NCBI RefSeq assembly: GCF_902460845.1 | Contig: NZ_CABPVS010000004.1 | Location: forward strand, 62,001-126,000 | DNA length: 64,000 bases | Direction: 5' to 3' | Source: Campylobacter concisus | GTDB lineage: Bacteria > Campylobacterota > Campylobacteria > Campylobacterales > Campylobacteraceae | Shown here: positions 18,426 to 26,773 of the stretch, piece after piece | How positions within the stretch are numbered: position 1 is the first letter of the stretch | How the letters are laid out: every line of letters begins with the position of its first letter | The notes under the pieces: model-generated | Told to the model about the DNA's origin: nothing | The model's input: only the letters and a program-made list of their open reading frames with translations | The model's database searches: none | Program-made: the position numbers and the translations under genes

Positions 18426-19670
18426 ATGTCTTTAGCTCATAAATCAACTGGCGTTATTGACTGGCTTGATCAACGCCTAGCTTTTACAAAACTTATAAAG
18501 GTTTTAGTTAGCGAATACTGGATTCCAAAAAATATAAATTTCCTTTGGGCGATGGGCGTTATCTTAACAACGCTTTTTATGCTCTTAATTGTTACTGGTT
18601 TTTTACTTTTAATGTATTACAAACCAGATGTAAATTTGGCATTTGATAGTGTAAATTATACTATCATGCAAGAGGTCGAGTATGGCTGGCTTTGGCGTCA
18701 CATTCACGCAGTTTCAGCTTCTACAATATTTCTTATCATGTATATTCACCTACTTACTGGACTTTACTATGGTTCATACAAAAGAGGCAGAGAAGTCATT
18801 TGGATAAGTGGTATGGTGCTATTTATCTGTTTTTCAGCAGAGGCATTTAGTGGTTATATGCTCCCATGGGGACAGATGAGCTACTGGGCAGCGACTGTTA
18901 TCACTCAGCTTTTTGGCGGTGTGCCAGTTATTGGCGATGCTTTAGTTGAGTGGATTAGAGGTGATTATGCAGTTGGCGACTCAACACTTACTAGATTTTT
19001 TATGCTTCATGTTTGTTTATTGCCACTTGTAACGATAGCTGTTTTGGTTATTCACTTCTACTCTTTAAGAGTTCCGCACGTAAATAACCTAACAAGCGAA
19101 GATATCGACTTTGAAGTAGAGGCACAAGAGTATCTACACGGCGATAGAGCGAAATCTAAAGTTATACCATTTTGGCCAGGATTTTTGGCAAAAGACTTTA
19201 TGTATGTATCATTCTTTATGATATTTGTCATCTATCTTGTTTGCTATCACTTCAACTTTGCAATGGATCCTATCAACTTTGAGCCAGCAAATCCACTAAA
19301 AACCCCACCACATATCTACCCAGAGTGGTATTTCTTGTGGCAATATGAAATTTTACGTGGCTTTTTCTTTGATATAGCTGGAATTTCTGCTTATAACATT
19401 GGTCTTATCGCGTTTGCGTTTGCAGGTGTTGCATTTATGCTTATACCGCTTTTTGATAGAAGTGACCTTGTGGCTCCAGCTCACAAAAGACCACTATTTT
19501 TCGTATGGTTTTGGGTCTTAGTTGTCGATCTTATCGTTTTATCGATATATGGCAAACTCCCAACAGGTGGCATCAACGACTGGATAGGATTTTATTCATC
19601 ATTGCTATTCTTGTTCTTATTTATAATTGCATTGCCAGTTATCACAATACTTGAAAGAAAGAGGGGCTAA
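18426..19670 (+). CDS. petB: Cytochrome b subunit of the bc1 complex
   Basis: A 414-residue integral membrane cytochrome b. Haem-ligand histidine pairs are visible in WRHIHAVSAS / MYIHLLTG and in FFMLHVCLLP / LVIHFYSLRVPH, and the Qo-site PEWYF motif is present as HIYPEWYFLWQYEI. The C-terminal third supplies further helices, giving a full-length single-chain cytochrome b rather than a split b6/subunit IV. It carries electrons from menaquinol across the membrane. AGGAGGA precedes the ATG. petC follows two bases after the stop. Confidence 0.96.
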   Translation: MSLAHKSTGVIDWLDQRLAFTKLIKVLVSEYWIPKNINFLWAMGVILTTLFMLLIVTGFLLLMYYKPDVNLAFDSVNYTIMQEVEYGWLWRHIHAVSASTIFLIMYIHLLTGLYYGSYKRGREVIWISGMVLFICFSAEAFSGYMLPWGQMSYWAATVITQLFGGVPVIGDALVEWIRGDYAVGDSTLTRFFMLHVCLLPLVTIAVLVIHFYSLRVPHVNNLTSEDIDFEVEAQEYLHGDRAKSKVIPFWPGFLAKDFMYVSFFMIFVIYLVCYHFNFAMDPINFEPANPLKTPPHIYPEWYFLWQYEILRGFFFDIAGISAYNIGLIAFAFAGVAFMLIPLFDRSDLVAPAHKRPLFFVWFWVLVVDLIVLSIYGKLPTGGINDWIGFYSSLLFLFLFIIALPVITILERKRG

Positions 19671-19672
19671 TT

Positions 19673-20716
19673 ATGAAAGAGCTTAAAATTTTTGCCATTG
19701 TTGTTATTCTTTCAGGTGTTTTATATTGGGGTATCGAGCCTTATGCTCACACAAAGCTTCATCCTCATACTGCAAATGCTGAGTATAACTTCTCAAAAGA
19801 AGATACTGACTATGCAAAGCACTTTTTAGAGCAAAAAAAGACAGCACTTGAGACTGCTAAGGCTAGCGGAAATAAGGCAAGTATAGACGCGGCTACAAAG
19901 GATGTAGAAGTAGCACAAAAAATTCTTGACGACTATACAGCATTTTGGAATGACATTAACTCTATCGACCTCACAAAAGGTGACGCCACAAGGGGTGCTG
20001 ATACTTTTGTAGCAGCAGGATGTACAGGATGCCACGGTATAGAAGCAGCAGGTATGCCAGCTGGTATGGATGTTGAGACAGCTAGTCAAAGCTTTGGTGT
20101 AGTGCCACCAGATCTTAGTACCGCTGGTAAAATTTATGACGATAAATTCTTGGCTGCACTCATTAAAAATCCAAATATGGCTTTAAAGCTAACTCATAAA
20201 TTTAACGACGAGCATCCATTTCCGATGACCGCATTTATGGGTGCTGGTGGCGATATAAATGCTGAGACTGCCGATATAGTAGCTTATTTGAAAAAGGTAT
20301 CTGCTGATTATGAAAAGGCAAATAATAAGATCACTGAAGAAAAGGTTTTTGCTGATGCATGTCAAAGATGTCATGATATAAAATATGACAAAAAATATGC
20401 ATTTAGCAACAAAGTAAGCCTTGCTGCTTATATGGGCTCAAATCCACCTGATCTATCGATGATGATTCGTTCAAAAGGCGATGAGTATTTACATAAATTT
20501 ATAAACGATACTCAAAAGATGCTTCCAGGCACTGCGATGCCTAGAGTTGGTTTAAATAAAGCCGCTGAAGACGACGTGGTAGCTTATATCCAAAAAGTAG
20601 GTGATAAGAAAAAGGCTGAGCGCGAGAGCACAGGGCTTTATGTCATGATCTACTTCTTTATATTAGGAATTTTTGCTTGGCTTTGGAAACGCAAAGTTTG
20701 GAGCGAACTACACTAA
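19673..20716 (+). CDS. petC: Dihaem cytochrome c subunit of the bc1 complex
   Basis: A 347-residue membrane-anchored cytochrome c with an N-terminal helix (about 5-20) and a C-terminal helix (about 322-340). Two haem c sites are seen: C117-T-G-C120-H121 and C230-Q-R-C233-H234. This is the dihaem cytochrome c of epsilonproteobacterial bc1 complexes, replacing classical c1. Possible axial methionines occur in the FPMTAFMGAGG and LPGTAMPRVG loops. A lysine/alanine-rich helical segment (about 45-90) precedes the first haem. It is the last gene of petABC and is followed by a perfect hairpin. Confidence 0.95.
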   Translation: MKELKIFAIVVILSGVLYWGIEPYAHTKLHPHTANAEYNFSKEDTDYAKHFLEQKKTALETAKASGNKASIDAATKDVEVAQKILDDYTAFWNDINSIDLTKGDATRGADTFVAAGCTGCHGIEAAGMPAGMDVETASQSFGVVPPDLSTAGKIYDDKFLAALIKNPNMALKLTHKFNDEHPFPMTAFMGAGGDINAETADIVAYLKKVSADYEKANNKITEEKVFADACQRCHDIKYDKKYAFSNKVSLAAYMGSNPPDLSMMIRSKGDEYLHKFINDTQKMLPGTAMPRVGLNKAAEDDVVAYIQKVGDKKKAERESTGLYVMIYFFILGIFAWLWKRKVWSELH

Positions 20717-20718
20717 AA

Positions 20719-20743
20719 TTTAAGAGCCTCTTTGGCTCTTAAA
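20719..20743 (+). terminator. Hairpin terminator after petABC
   Basis: A perfect 10-bp stem (TTTAAGAGCC, 20719-20728; complement 20734-20743) with a TCTTT loop starts three bases after the petC stop. The downstream U-run is poor on the plus strand, so termination may be weak. Confidence 0.65.
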
Positions 20744-20821
20744 TCCTCTCTGGTAAATTTACATATATAAATAGGTATTCTTTAAATTTATTCTTTTACA
20801 AAATTTAATCAAGCAGTCTTA

Positions 20822-20935
20822 CAAATTTTAAAATCTTATTCACTCGCCTTAGCAGACTACTAAACTTAGGCTGCACTACGTTTAGTACTGAATTTAGAGC
20901 CGTGATATGCTCGCTCATAAATTTTAAAATTTACC
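20822..20935. repeat. Imperfect ~115-bp intergenic repeat, copy A
   Basis: This block begins CAAATTTTAAAA and ends ATAAATTTTAAAATTTACC, so its ends are near-inverted repeats of each other. Inside it carries ACTCGC, GACTAC and an 8-bp stem (TACTAAAC 20858-20865 with GTTTAGTA 20880-20887). The same order of short motifs recurs at 21161-21277. The copies are diverged, so relatedness is a judgement by eye. Confidence 0.45.
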
Positions 20936-20958
20936 TGACACTTGCCTGATGTAAAATA

Positions 20959-21099
20959 CATGCGGCGCAAAGCGCTATCGCATGCTCTCTAACGTGCGAG
21001 AGGTTTTTACTTCGACTTCGTTTCGTAACTGCAGGCAGACAGGGGATTTAAAAAAAGAGGATAAGGGTACGGCTTCGTAATTCAAGTCCCCTTGTCTCC
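20959..21099. ncRNA. Candidate structured RNA: three consecutive hairpins, the last with a tRNA-like 3' end
   Basis: Three strong stems occur in a GC-rich patch of an otherwise AT-rich gap. H1: CATGCG 20959-20964 pairs with 20979-20984, enclosing GCGC-AAA-GCGC. H2: CTCTC 20985-20989 pairs with GAGAG 20998-21002, followed by GTTTTT. H3: 21034-21049 pairs with 21084-21099 over about 15 bp with small bulges; its 3' arm reads TTCAAGTCCCCTTGTCTCC and is followed by ACC, resembling the T-arm plus acceptor end of a tRNA or tmRNA. A nested TACG-GCTT-CGTA stem sits in the H3 loop. No complete tRNA or tmRNA can be folded. It could be an unrecognised small RNA or the scar of an attachment site; strand is unresolved. 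Confidence 0.4.
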
Positions 21100-21160
21100 A
21101 CCTTGAATAAAGTTTTTAATTTAAAGTCTATATTTTTAAAAATAGAAATTTACTATTTTG

Positions 21161-21277
21161 CAAATTTTAAAACTTTCATTTACTCGCAAGAATTTGACTA
21201 CCGATTTTGAGCCTCGCAAGGCTTGCTACTAAAATCAAAGTCGAAATTACTCGTTTATGAAATTTTAAAAATTTGCC
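21161..21277. repeat. Imperfect ~115-bp intergenic repeat, copy B
   Basis: The second copy of the block at 20822-20935. It begins CAAATTTTAAAA, carries ACTCGC and GACTAC in the same order and ends TATGAAATTTTAAAAATTTGCC. Its internal stems differ in sequence but not in position: GATTTT 21203-21208 with AAAATC 21231-21236, enclosing AGCCT-CGCA-AGGCT (21210-21223). Conserved pairing at changed sequence would fit a structured element. Confidence 0.45.
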
Positions 21278-21472
21278 TAAAAACCTAAAGCAGTAGTATA
21301 TCTATGCTACCATGTGAGCTATGAATATATAAGCGTTTCGGTAGAAAATAGAAATATATCTGAGTTTTAACGGTCGCTATTTAAATAAATTTATTTTAAG
21401 CAAATCACTCACTAAAACCCACTAAATTTCACAAAATAGTAAAATTTAGCTCCGCATCAAGCCTATTTAAAA
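21278..21472. other. Remainder of the petC-21473 intergenic region
   Basis: Nothing recognisable beyond AT-rich sequence. No reading frame with a ribosome site, no tRNA-like fold and no clear promoter was found in this part of the gap. Confidence 0.5.
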
Positions 21473-21760
21473 CTAAATTTCCTTGGCGATCTTGCTCATT
21501 TTATTGAGCAGTTTTTCACGTTCATTTGGCTTTAGGTTGCCGTATTGAAGCTTTGTTATCATCTGCATGAAGTCAAATTGTTTAAACATTTGTGCATCGC
21601 TTTTTAGCTCTTTTTCTAGCTGTTTATAAATTTTTTCAGTCTCTTTATTTGCTTTTTCTAAATTTTGTAAAAAGCTTCCAGTTGCGCTCATATCAAGGTC
21701 GTTTTTTGCAGCTTTATCGATGGCATTTTTTAGATTTGCTAAATTTTCAGAAATTTTCAT
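21473..21760 (-). CDS. Small coiled-coil hypothetical protein
   Basis: A 95-residue protein if started at the ATG at 21760, which has AAAGGA seven bases upstream. The longer open frame to 21823 overlaps the gene above and has no ribosome site. The protein is almost entirely helical, rich in Lys, Glu, Asn and Leu (NLANLKNAIDKAAKNDLD, then a KANKETEKIYKQLEKELK stretch), suggesting a coiled coil; it has no signal peptide or cysteine. No family was recognised. It lies just downstream of, and probably in one transcript with, the MBL hydrolase. Confidence 0.7.
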   Translation of the reverse strand: MKISENLANLKNAIDKAAKNDLDMSATGSFLQNLEKANKETEKIYKQLEKELKSDAQMFKQFDFMQMITKLQYGNLKPNEREKLLNKMSKIAKEI

Positions 21761-21804
21761 CAGCATTTCCTTTTGGATTTTAAAATTTAGAGCAAAATTT
21801 ATTC

Positions 21805-22890
21805 CTAAATTTCCTCCCACCATTTTTTTCTAGGCGGATTTTGGGTAGTGAAAACTTCTCCGATCATCGGCGTTGCGTAGTTTAGCTCAAGTTTTGTCGC
21901 TGCCTTTTCAAAACGCTTGATCGGCTCATCCCAAGCGTGATAAGATAGATCAAATTTACCCCAGTGTACCGGTACACCAAGCTTTGCACCAAGATCTTTT
22001 AGCGCTTGCGCCGACTCCTCTGGCCTCATATGCACGTAAGGCCAGCCATCGCCGTAAGCACCATTTTCTATAAAAACTAGATCAAATGAGCCAAATTTCT
22101 CATTTATCATCTTAAAATGTTTGCCGTATCCGCCATCTCCGCTAAAATAAAAGCTAAAGCCAGCCTCTTCAACCGCCCAGCCACCCCAAAGTGTCGTGTT
22201 TCTTTTAAATGTGCGCCCGCTAAAGTGCCTTGAAGGGCAAAACGTGAAGTTTAAATTTCCTATTTTTTGCTCACCAAACCAGTCAAACTCAAAAATTTTG
22301 TCTTCATCAACGCCCCATTTTACAAGGTGAGCTTTTACGCCAAGCGGCACTAGAAATTTACAAATTCTATCCTTTAGCTCAAGTATCGTTTTATGATCAA
22401 GATGATCGTAGTGATCGTGCGAGATGAGGGCGATGTCGATCACATCTGGGTAATCACTAGCGGTGATAGCATGCTCGTAGGTAAAGGGCTTACCGCCAAT
22501 TGGCAGTGGAAATGCTCGGTGCAAAACTGGGTCTGTGATGATGATTTTATCATAAAGCTTGCATATGAGGCTAACGTGCCCAAGCCAGATAAATTCTCCA
22601 TTTTTCAAGGCATTTGCGTCAAATTTTAAATTTGGCAAAGGCTTAGTTGGTAGCTTGCCCTTTGGTGGAAAGAGCGCTTGCAGGACGAAATTTAACATAG
22701 ATGCTTGCGGATTATTTTTTACTATATCAATCGTTGGTTCTAAATTTATAAAAACTTTGCCGTTAAAATTTGGCGAAGCCTTTATCAGCTTTTGGCTTTT
22801 AATATCTGGCACGCCACCAAAAACTGGGGCAAATCTCATAAATACAAAAACTGCAACAATAAACAAAACTATAACTATAAAAATTCCCAT
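21805..22890 (-). CDS. Membrane-anchored MBL-fold metallohydrolase (NAPE-PLD/UlaG-like)
   Basis: A 361-residue protein with an N-terminal membrane helix (about 2-20) and a metallo-beta-lactamase domain. The zinc motif HxHxDH is H158-D-H160-Y-D162-H163, preceded by an ITDPVLHRAFP segment and followed by FSGDGGYGKH and GVPVHWGKFDLS, matching the N-acyl-phosphatidylethanolamine phospholipase D / RomA-like branch. A lipid or phosphodiester substrate is a family inference; the bacterial substrate is unknown. The catalytic domain is probably periplasmic if the helix is an uncleaved signal anchor, but topology is not certain. Confidence 0.85.
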   Translation of the reverse strand: MGIFIVIVLFIVAVFVFMRFAPVFGGVPDIKSQKLIKASPNFNGKVFINLEPTIDIVKNNPQASMLNFVLQALFPPKGKLPTKPLPNLKFDANALKNGEFIWLGHVSLICKLYDKIIITDPVLHRAFPLPIGGKPFTYEHAITASDYPDVIDIALISHDHYDHLDHKTILELKDRICKFLVPLGVKAHLVKWGVDEDKIFEFDWFGEQKIGNLNFTFCPSRHFSGRTFKRNTTLWGGWAVEEAGFSFYFSGDGGYGKHFKMINEKFGSFDLVFIENGAYGDGWPYVHMRPEESAQALKDLGAKLGVPVHWGKFDLSYHAWDEPIKRFEKAATKLELNYATPMIGEVFTTQNPPRKKWWEEI

Positions 22891-23170
22891 AAAAAGCCTT
22901 TAAATTTAAAGGTCGGATTATATTTTAGATTTTTAAATTTCAGCTTTATTTAATTAACCCGAGCTTAAATAATTAACTTATAATTTTAAACTTAATTAAG
23001 ATATTTTTACTCTTTATAGGAAAATTTTATTAATAAATATTATCCTTTAGCAAATAAACATACCTAAAAATCGATATTAAGTAGATAATCTTAAAGATAT
23101 ATAAAATAAAAATTTAATTCTAAAAATACAAAATTTGTCAGATAGATGACGGAATTTATTCATTGTAAGT
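22891..23170. other. AT-rich gap upstream of the hydrogenase operon
   Basis: About 280 bases of very AT-rich sequence between the divergent MBL gene and the hyf promoter. No gene is seen. A GTCA-N6-TGAC half-palindrome at 23137-23150 lies some 20 nt upstream of the -10 and could be a regulator site, but it is too short to assign. Confidence 0.4.
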
Positions 23171-23178
23171 TATAGAAT
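23171..23178 (+). promoter_or_regulatory. Candidate -10 element of the hyf operon
   Basis: TATAGAAT, preceded by a TT dinucleotide at -16-like spacing, fits the extended -10 of Campylobacter sigma-70 promoters. Transcription would start near 23185, about 8 nt before the strong GGAAGGAG ribosome site at 23193-23200. A sigma-54 GG/GC promoter, as used for E. coli formate hydrogenlyase, was looked for and not found. Confidence 0.45.
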
Positions 23179-23208
23179 TATTACAAAAATTAGGAAGGAG
23201 CGTTTGAG

Positions 23209-23307
23209 ATGTTAAATAAAAATTTAACTATCTCTATTTTGGTGACTAACCATCACTTTAAAAGTGAGCAGGGCAGTTTAGCCTTGTTTAATGGGAGGAA
23301 TTTATGA
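23209..23307 (+). CDS. Possible 32-residue leader ORF upstream of hyfA
   Basis: A 32-codon frame starts with ATG at 23209, eight bases after the purine-rich GGAAGGAG, the best ribosome site in this neighbourhood. It ends in a TGA that overlaps the hyfA ATG (ATGA at 23304-23307), the same four-base coupling seen throughout the operon. The peptide begins MLNKNLTISILV and ends LFNGRNL; it resembles nothing I know. CACTT-TTAA-AAGTG inside it can form a small hairpin. It may be a translated leader controlling hyfA, or a chance frame. Confidence 0.5.
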   Translation: MLNKNLTISILVTNHHFKSEQGSLALFNGRNL

Positions 23308-23873
23308 AAAAACATAAATTTGTGATTGCCGATTATAAACGCTGTATAGGATGTGCAACCTGCATGGCTGCATGTTTTAAGAGCGCTTATGAACGCGGCA
23401 AGCTGTCACGTGCAAGGCTAAGTGTGCTAAGAGAAGCTACTGGCGTTATGCCAACTCAGTGCAGACAATGCGACGATGGTCCTTGTGCGAATGTGTGTCC
23501 AACTGGAGCATTGCGATTTAATGATAATTGCATCGAGCTTCACGAGGAAATTTGTATAGGCTGTAAGATGTGCACGATCGCTTGTCCTTATGGTGCGATA
23601 AGTTCTAGTGCGGAGCTTATGCCTTCAGTAAATTACGCTGTCGAGCCAAAATATAACCTTGAGGTAGAGTCACAATCAGGTGCAAAAAATATCGCCGTTA
23701 AATGTGATATGTGCTTTGGTCGTGAGAACGGACCAGCCTGTGTCGATGTCTGTCCAACGAGTGCTCTTGTTATGATCGATCCTGAAGAGGGTAAGCATAA
23801 ACTTGGCAAAAGGATAGATTATGAGGCAGCGAATAAATTTGCTACTAAAATTTTAAACGGACAAGGAGCATAA
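23304..23873 (+). CDS. hyfA: Hydrogenase-4 polyferredoxin subunit HyfA
   Basis: A 189-residue electron-transfer protein with four sets of cysteines for [4Fe-4S] clusters: CIGCATCMAAC, CRQCDDGPCANVCP, CIGCKMCTIACP and CDMCFGRENGPACVDVCP. This is the HycB/HyfA/HydN fold that links formate dehydrogenase to the hydrogenase module. It starts the hyf operon with GGGAGG before its ATG; hyfB follows after one base. No formate dehydrogenase gene is beside it. It sits on the cytoplasmic side of the membrane complex. Confidence 0.93.
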   Translation: MKKHKFVIADYKRCIGCATCMAACFKSAYERGKLSRARLSVLREATGVMPTQCRQCDDGPCANVCPTGALRFNDNCIELHEEICIGCKMCTIACPYGAISSSAELMPSVNYAVEPKYNLEVESQSGAKNIAVKCDMCFGRENGPACVDVCPTSALVMIDPEEGKHKLGKRIDYEAANKFATKILNGQGA

Positions 23874-23874
23874 G

Positions 23875-25842
23875 ATGACTACGGTTTATATGCTATTTCT
23901 TGTAAGTGCCGTCGTTAGCATCTTGCTTTATTGTGCTCCAAAGGCCGCTGTAAAGGTTGGTTTTGGGCTAAGCGCTTTAAGCTGCTTTTATGCGATGTGT
24001 CACTTCGTTGCAAATATGGGAGTAAGCGATAGCTTTGCTCTTATGGATGGCTTTTTGTATTCGCCAAAATTTGCGCTAAATCCACTTGGAAATTTCTTTA
24101 GCTTTGTCGTTGTTTTCATCGGATTTGCAAGCAGCGTTTATGGTATGAGCTATGCAGACGAGTACATCAAAAAAGCAAATGTTGGCGTGTTTGCATGTTT
24201 GTTTAATACATTTATACTCTCAATGCTTCTAGTAATTAGCGCTGATAATGTATTTTGCTTTGTCGTTTTATGGGAGCTTATGACTCTTATCTCGTCGTTC
24301 CTTATCATAGTAAATGATGGCAAAAACACTCTAAAAGCAGTCATGGTTTATCTTGGTATCGCACAAATCGGTGCATTTTGTATCACCTGTGGCTTGCTTA
24401 TCACTGCTTACTACGCAGGAAGCACAGAATTTAGTGCGTTCATGGGTGTTAAGATGCCATTTGGCGCTTCTGTTGCTACATTTATACTATTCCTAGTTGG
24501 ATTTGGCAGCAAAGCTGGTATGTGGCCATTTCACGTTTGGCTCCCACAAGCTCACCCAGCAGCACCATCAAACGTTTCAGCCCTTATGTCGGGCGTTATG
24601 ATCAAAGTTGCTCTATTTACACTAGTTAAATTTACACTTTACTTGCCACTTAGCACATATTTTGGACTTACAATACTCGCTCTTGGTGCAGCTAGCTCAT
24701 TATTTGGTGTTTTATATGCTCTTTGCCAACACGACTTCAAAGCTTTGCTTGCTTATCACTCAGTTGAGAACATAGGTATCATCTTGCTAGGTCTTGGCAC
24801 AGGAATTTACGGTGTCGCAGCTGGAAATTTAACACTTGCAGCAGTAGGTTTTCTAGCAGGTTGCTACCACGTAGTTAACCACGCTATATTTAAAGGTCTG
24901 CTTTTCCTTTGCGCTGGTTCAGTCATCCACGCTACTCACACACAAAATATGGACATCCTTGGCGGTCTTGCTAAAAAAATGCCATGGACAAGCCTTGGTA
25001 TGTTTATAGGTATCATGGGTATCGCAGCCTTGCCTCCAGTAAACGGCTTTGTTTCAGAGTGGTTTACATATCAAGGTATGCTTCAAGGTGCGATGGGTGA
25101 GGGAACATTAGTTAGATATGCATTTACGCTTGGTGTCGTAGCTCTTGCGCTAACTGGCGTTTTGGTCGGTATGCACCTCAAACTTTACGCTGTTATATTT
25201 GCAGGTACTCCAAGAGATCAAAAAATTTGGGAAAATGCTAAAGAGAGTCCAATAGGCATGGTTCTTGGCATGATCATCCTGATGATAGGTTGCGTTGGCT
25301 TTGGTCTTGGCGCAAACTATATAGTTGATTACATCATGCAAGCTGTAAATTCTATCGCTATAAGCGACTATAAAGCTAGTCTTGGTGCTATAAATGTAAC
25401 TTCACCAATAGGCAGTATGATCTCAACTCCGCTTATCGCTTTAGTTCTATGTGCGACTATGATTTTGCCATTTATCATCCTTGCTGTTATGAAAGCAAAT
25501 AGAGATAAACCACGCGAGACTGATCCTTGGGCATGCGGCTTTAAATATAGCTCACGTATGCAAATGACAGGTGGACCATTTACAGGCGATCTTAGAAAGA
25601 TCATGCAATGGCTATTTAGAGCTGATAAAAAGATCGTTACTAGAAATTATTTTGACGCGGTTGAATATCACAACCATCCAAAAGATATCTGGTGGGGAAT
25701 GTTTTATGAGCCAGTCATCAAATGGTGTATGAAATTTGCCGATAAACTAGGCATCGTTCAAAGCGGATACACAAACATCTATACGCTTTATATCCTAATT
25801 TATCTTTGTGCCATACTTGCTGTGGGCTACTTTTTAGTTTAG
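23875..25842 (+). CDS. hyfB: Hydrogenase-4 antiporter-like membrane subunit HyfB
   Basis: A 655-residue membrane protein of the NuoL/M/N (Mrp antiporter) family with about 15 hydrophobic segments. The family core is visible as GSKAGMWPFHVWLPQAHPAA followed by SNVSALMSG, and the glutamate-bearing helix FCFVVLWELMTLISSFLI. The long C-terminal part and length fit HycC/HyfB. It should move ions when the hydrogenase turns over. It lies between hyfA and hyfC. Confidence 0.92.
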   Translation: MTTVYMLFLVSAVVSILLYCAPKAAVKVGFGLSALSCFYAMCHFVANMGVSDSFALMDGFLYSPKFALNPLGNFFSFVVVFIGFASSVYGMSYADEYIKKANVGVFACLFNTFILSMLLVISADNVFCFVVLWELMTLISSFLIIVNDGKNTLKAVMVYLGIAQIGAFCITCGLLITAYYAGSTEFSAFMGVKMPFGASVATFILFLVGFGSKAGMWPFHVWLPQAHPAAPSNVSALMSGVMIKVALFTLVKFTLYLPLSTYFGLTILALGAASSLFGVLYALCQHDFKALLAYHSVENIGIILLGLGTGIYGVAAGNLTLAAVGFLAGCYHVVNHAIFKGLLFLCAGSVIHATHTQNMDILGGLAKKMPWTSLGMFIGIMGIAALPPVNGFVSEWFTYQGMLQGAMGEGTLVRYAFTLGVVALALTGVLVGMHLKLYAVIFAGTPRDQKIWENAKESPIGMVLGMIILMIGCVGFGLGANYIVDYIMQAVNSIAISDYKASLGAINVTSPIGSMISTPLIALVLCATMILPFIILAVMKANRDKPRETDPWACGFKYSSRMQMTGGPFTGDLRKIMQWLFRADKKIVTRNYFDAVEYHNHPKDIWWGMFYEPVIKWCMKFADKLGIVQSGYTNIYTLYILIYLCAILAVGYFLV

Positions 25843-25851
25843 GAGACGAAA

Positions 25852-26772
25852 ATGCAAACTATACTTTTAATGATATTTCAAGTAGTCGTTATCGTTTTGG
25901 TAGCTCCTTTGTTTGATGGTATGGCAAGAAAACTAAGAGCTAGACTTCAATCAAAACAAGGTAGCGATTTCTTTCAAACATATCGCGACATTATAAAACT
26001 ATTTAGAAGAGGAAGAACCGTCCCTGAGTGCTCACACTGGGTATTTAGATGGGCTCCGTTTTTCCTTTTTGCAACTTCAGCTGCAGTACTAGCTGCTATA
26101 CCTATAACATATAGCAAGGATACTGTTTTTGGAGCGTATTCAGATATATTTGTGATCCTTTATCTTGGCGCATTGCTTAGATTTGTATTTGGTGCAGCTT
26201 CAATGGATAGCGGCAACCCATTTGCAGCAACAGGCGGCGGCAGGGAGCAAATGCTGGGCGTATATGTTGAGCCAGTCATGATCATGTGTCTAATCGTCGT
26301 AATGCTTGCAGCTAAAACATCAAATTTAATTGAGATCCAAGAGATGGTAAAAACTGGTGTTATCGGATATCAAATCCCAAGTTTTGCCGTAGCTTCTATC
26401 GCATTTTTATGGTGCATGTATGTTGAGACTGGCAGAAAACCATTTGACGTAGCTGAAGCAGAACAAGAGCTTCAAGAGGGCTTACTTGGCGAGTACGCAG
26501 GTAGCGACCTTGGTTTAGTTCAAGCATCACTTATATTAAAACAGTTTGCTATGATCGGACTTTTCCTAACTATATTTGAGCCATGGAATTTTAGCAATCC
26601 TTTCTTAGCTATCATCGTTTTTGTGATAAAAACTGGAGTATTTTACGTAGCAGCTGTCTTTATAGACAACTTTGGCCCACGCTTTAAAATGACTTCATCT
26701 TTACGCAAGAATGCGCTTGGTGCACTTGCTATCTCGTTTGTTGCACTAACACTTTATGTAGTAGGAGTGTGA
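25852..26772 (+). CDS. hyfC: Hydrogenase-4 membrane subunit HyfC (NuoH-like)
   Basis: A 306-residue membrane protein of the NuoH/HycD family with about eight helices. The quinone-chamber-like loop contains the conserved ETGRKPFDVAEAEQELQEG, which in complex I and group 4 hydrogenases contacts the small subunit. AGGAGAC precedes the ATG. It anchors HyfI/HyfG to the membrane arm. hyfE starts one base after its stop. Confidence 0.93.
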   Translation: MQTILLMIFQVVVIVLVAPLFDGMARKLRARLQSKQGSDFFQTYRDIIKLFRRGRTVPECSHWVFRWAPFFLFATSAAVLAAIPITYSKDTVFGAYSDIFVILYLGALLRFVFGAASMDSGNPFAATGGGREQMLGVYVEPVMIMCLIVVMLAAKTSNLIEIQEMVKTGVIGYQIPSFAVASIAFLWCMYVETGRKPFDVAEAEQELQEGLLGEYAGSDLGLVQASLILKQFAMIGLFLTIFEPWNFSNPFLAIIVFVIKTGVFYVAAVFIDNFGPRFKMTSSLRKNALGALAISFVALTLYVVGV

Positions 26773-26773
26773 G

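Noticed and set aside
20959..21103. Complete tmRNA or tRNA gene
   Set aside because: Only a 3'-end-like arm is present; no acceptor 5' strand, D-arm, anticodon arm or tag-peptide frame can be found.
23137..23150. GTCA-N6-TGAC as a Crp/Fnr operator for hyf
   Set aside because: Only four paired bases per arm and no match to TTGAT-N4-ATCAA; kept as a remark only.
23100..23300. Sigma-54 promoter or molybdenum riboswitch before hyf
   Set aside because: No TGGC-N7-TTGC type element, and no fold resembling the Moco riboswitch could be found.
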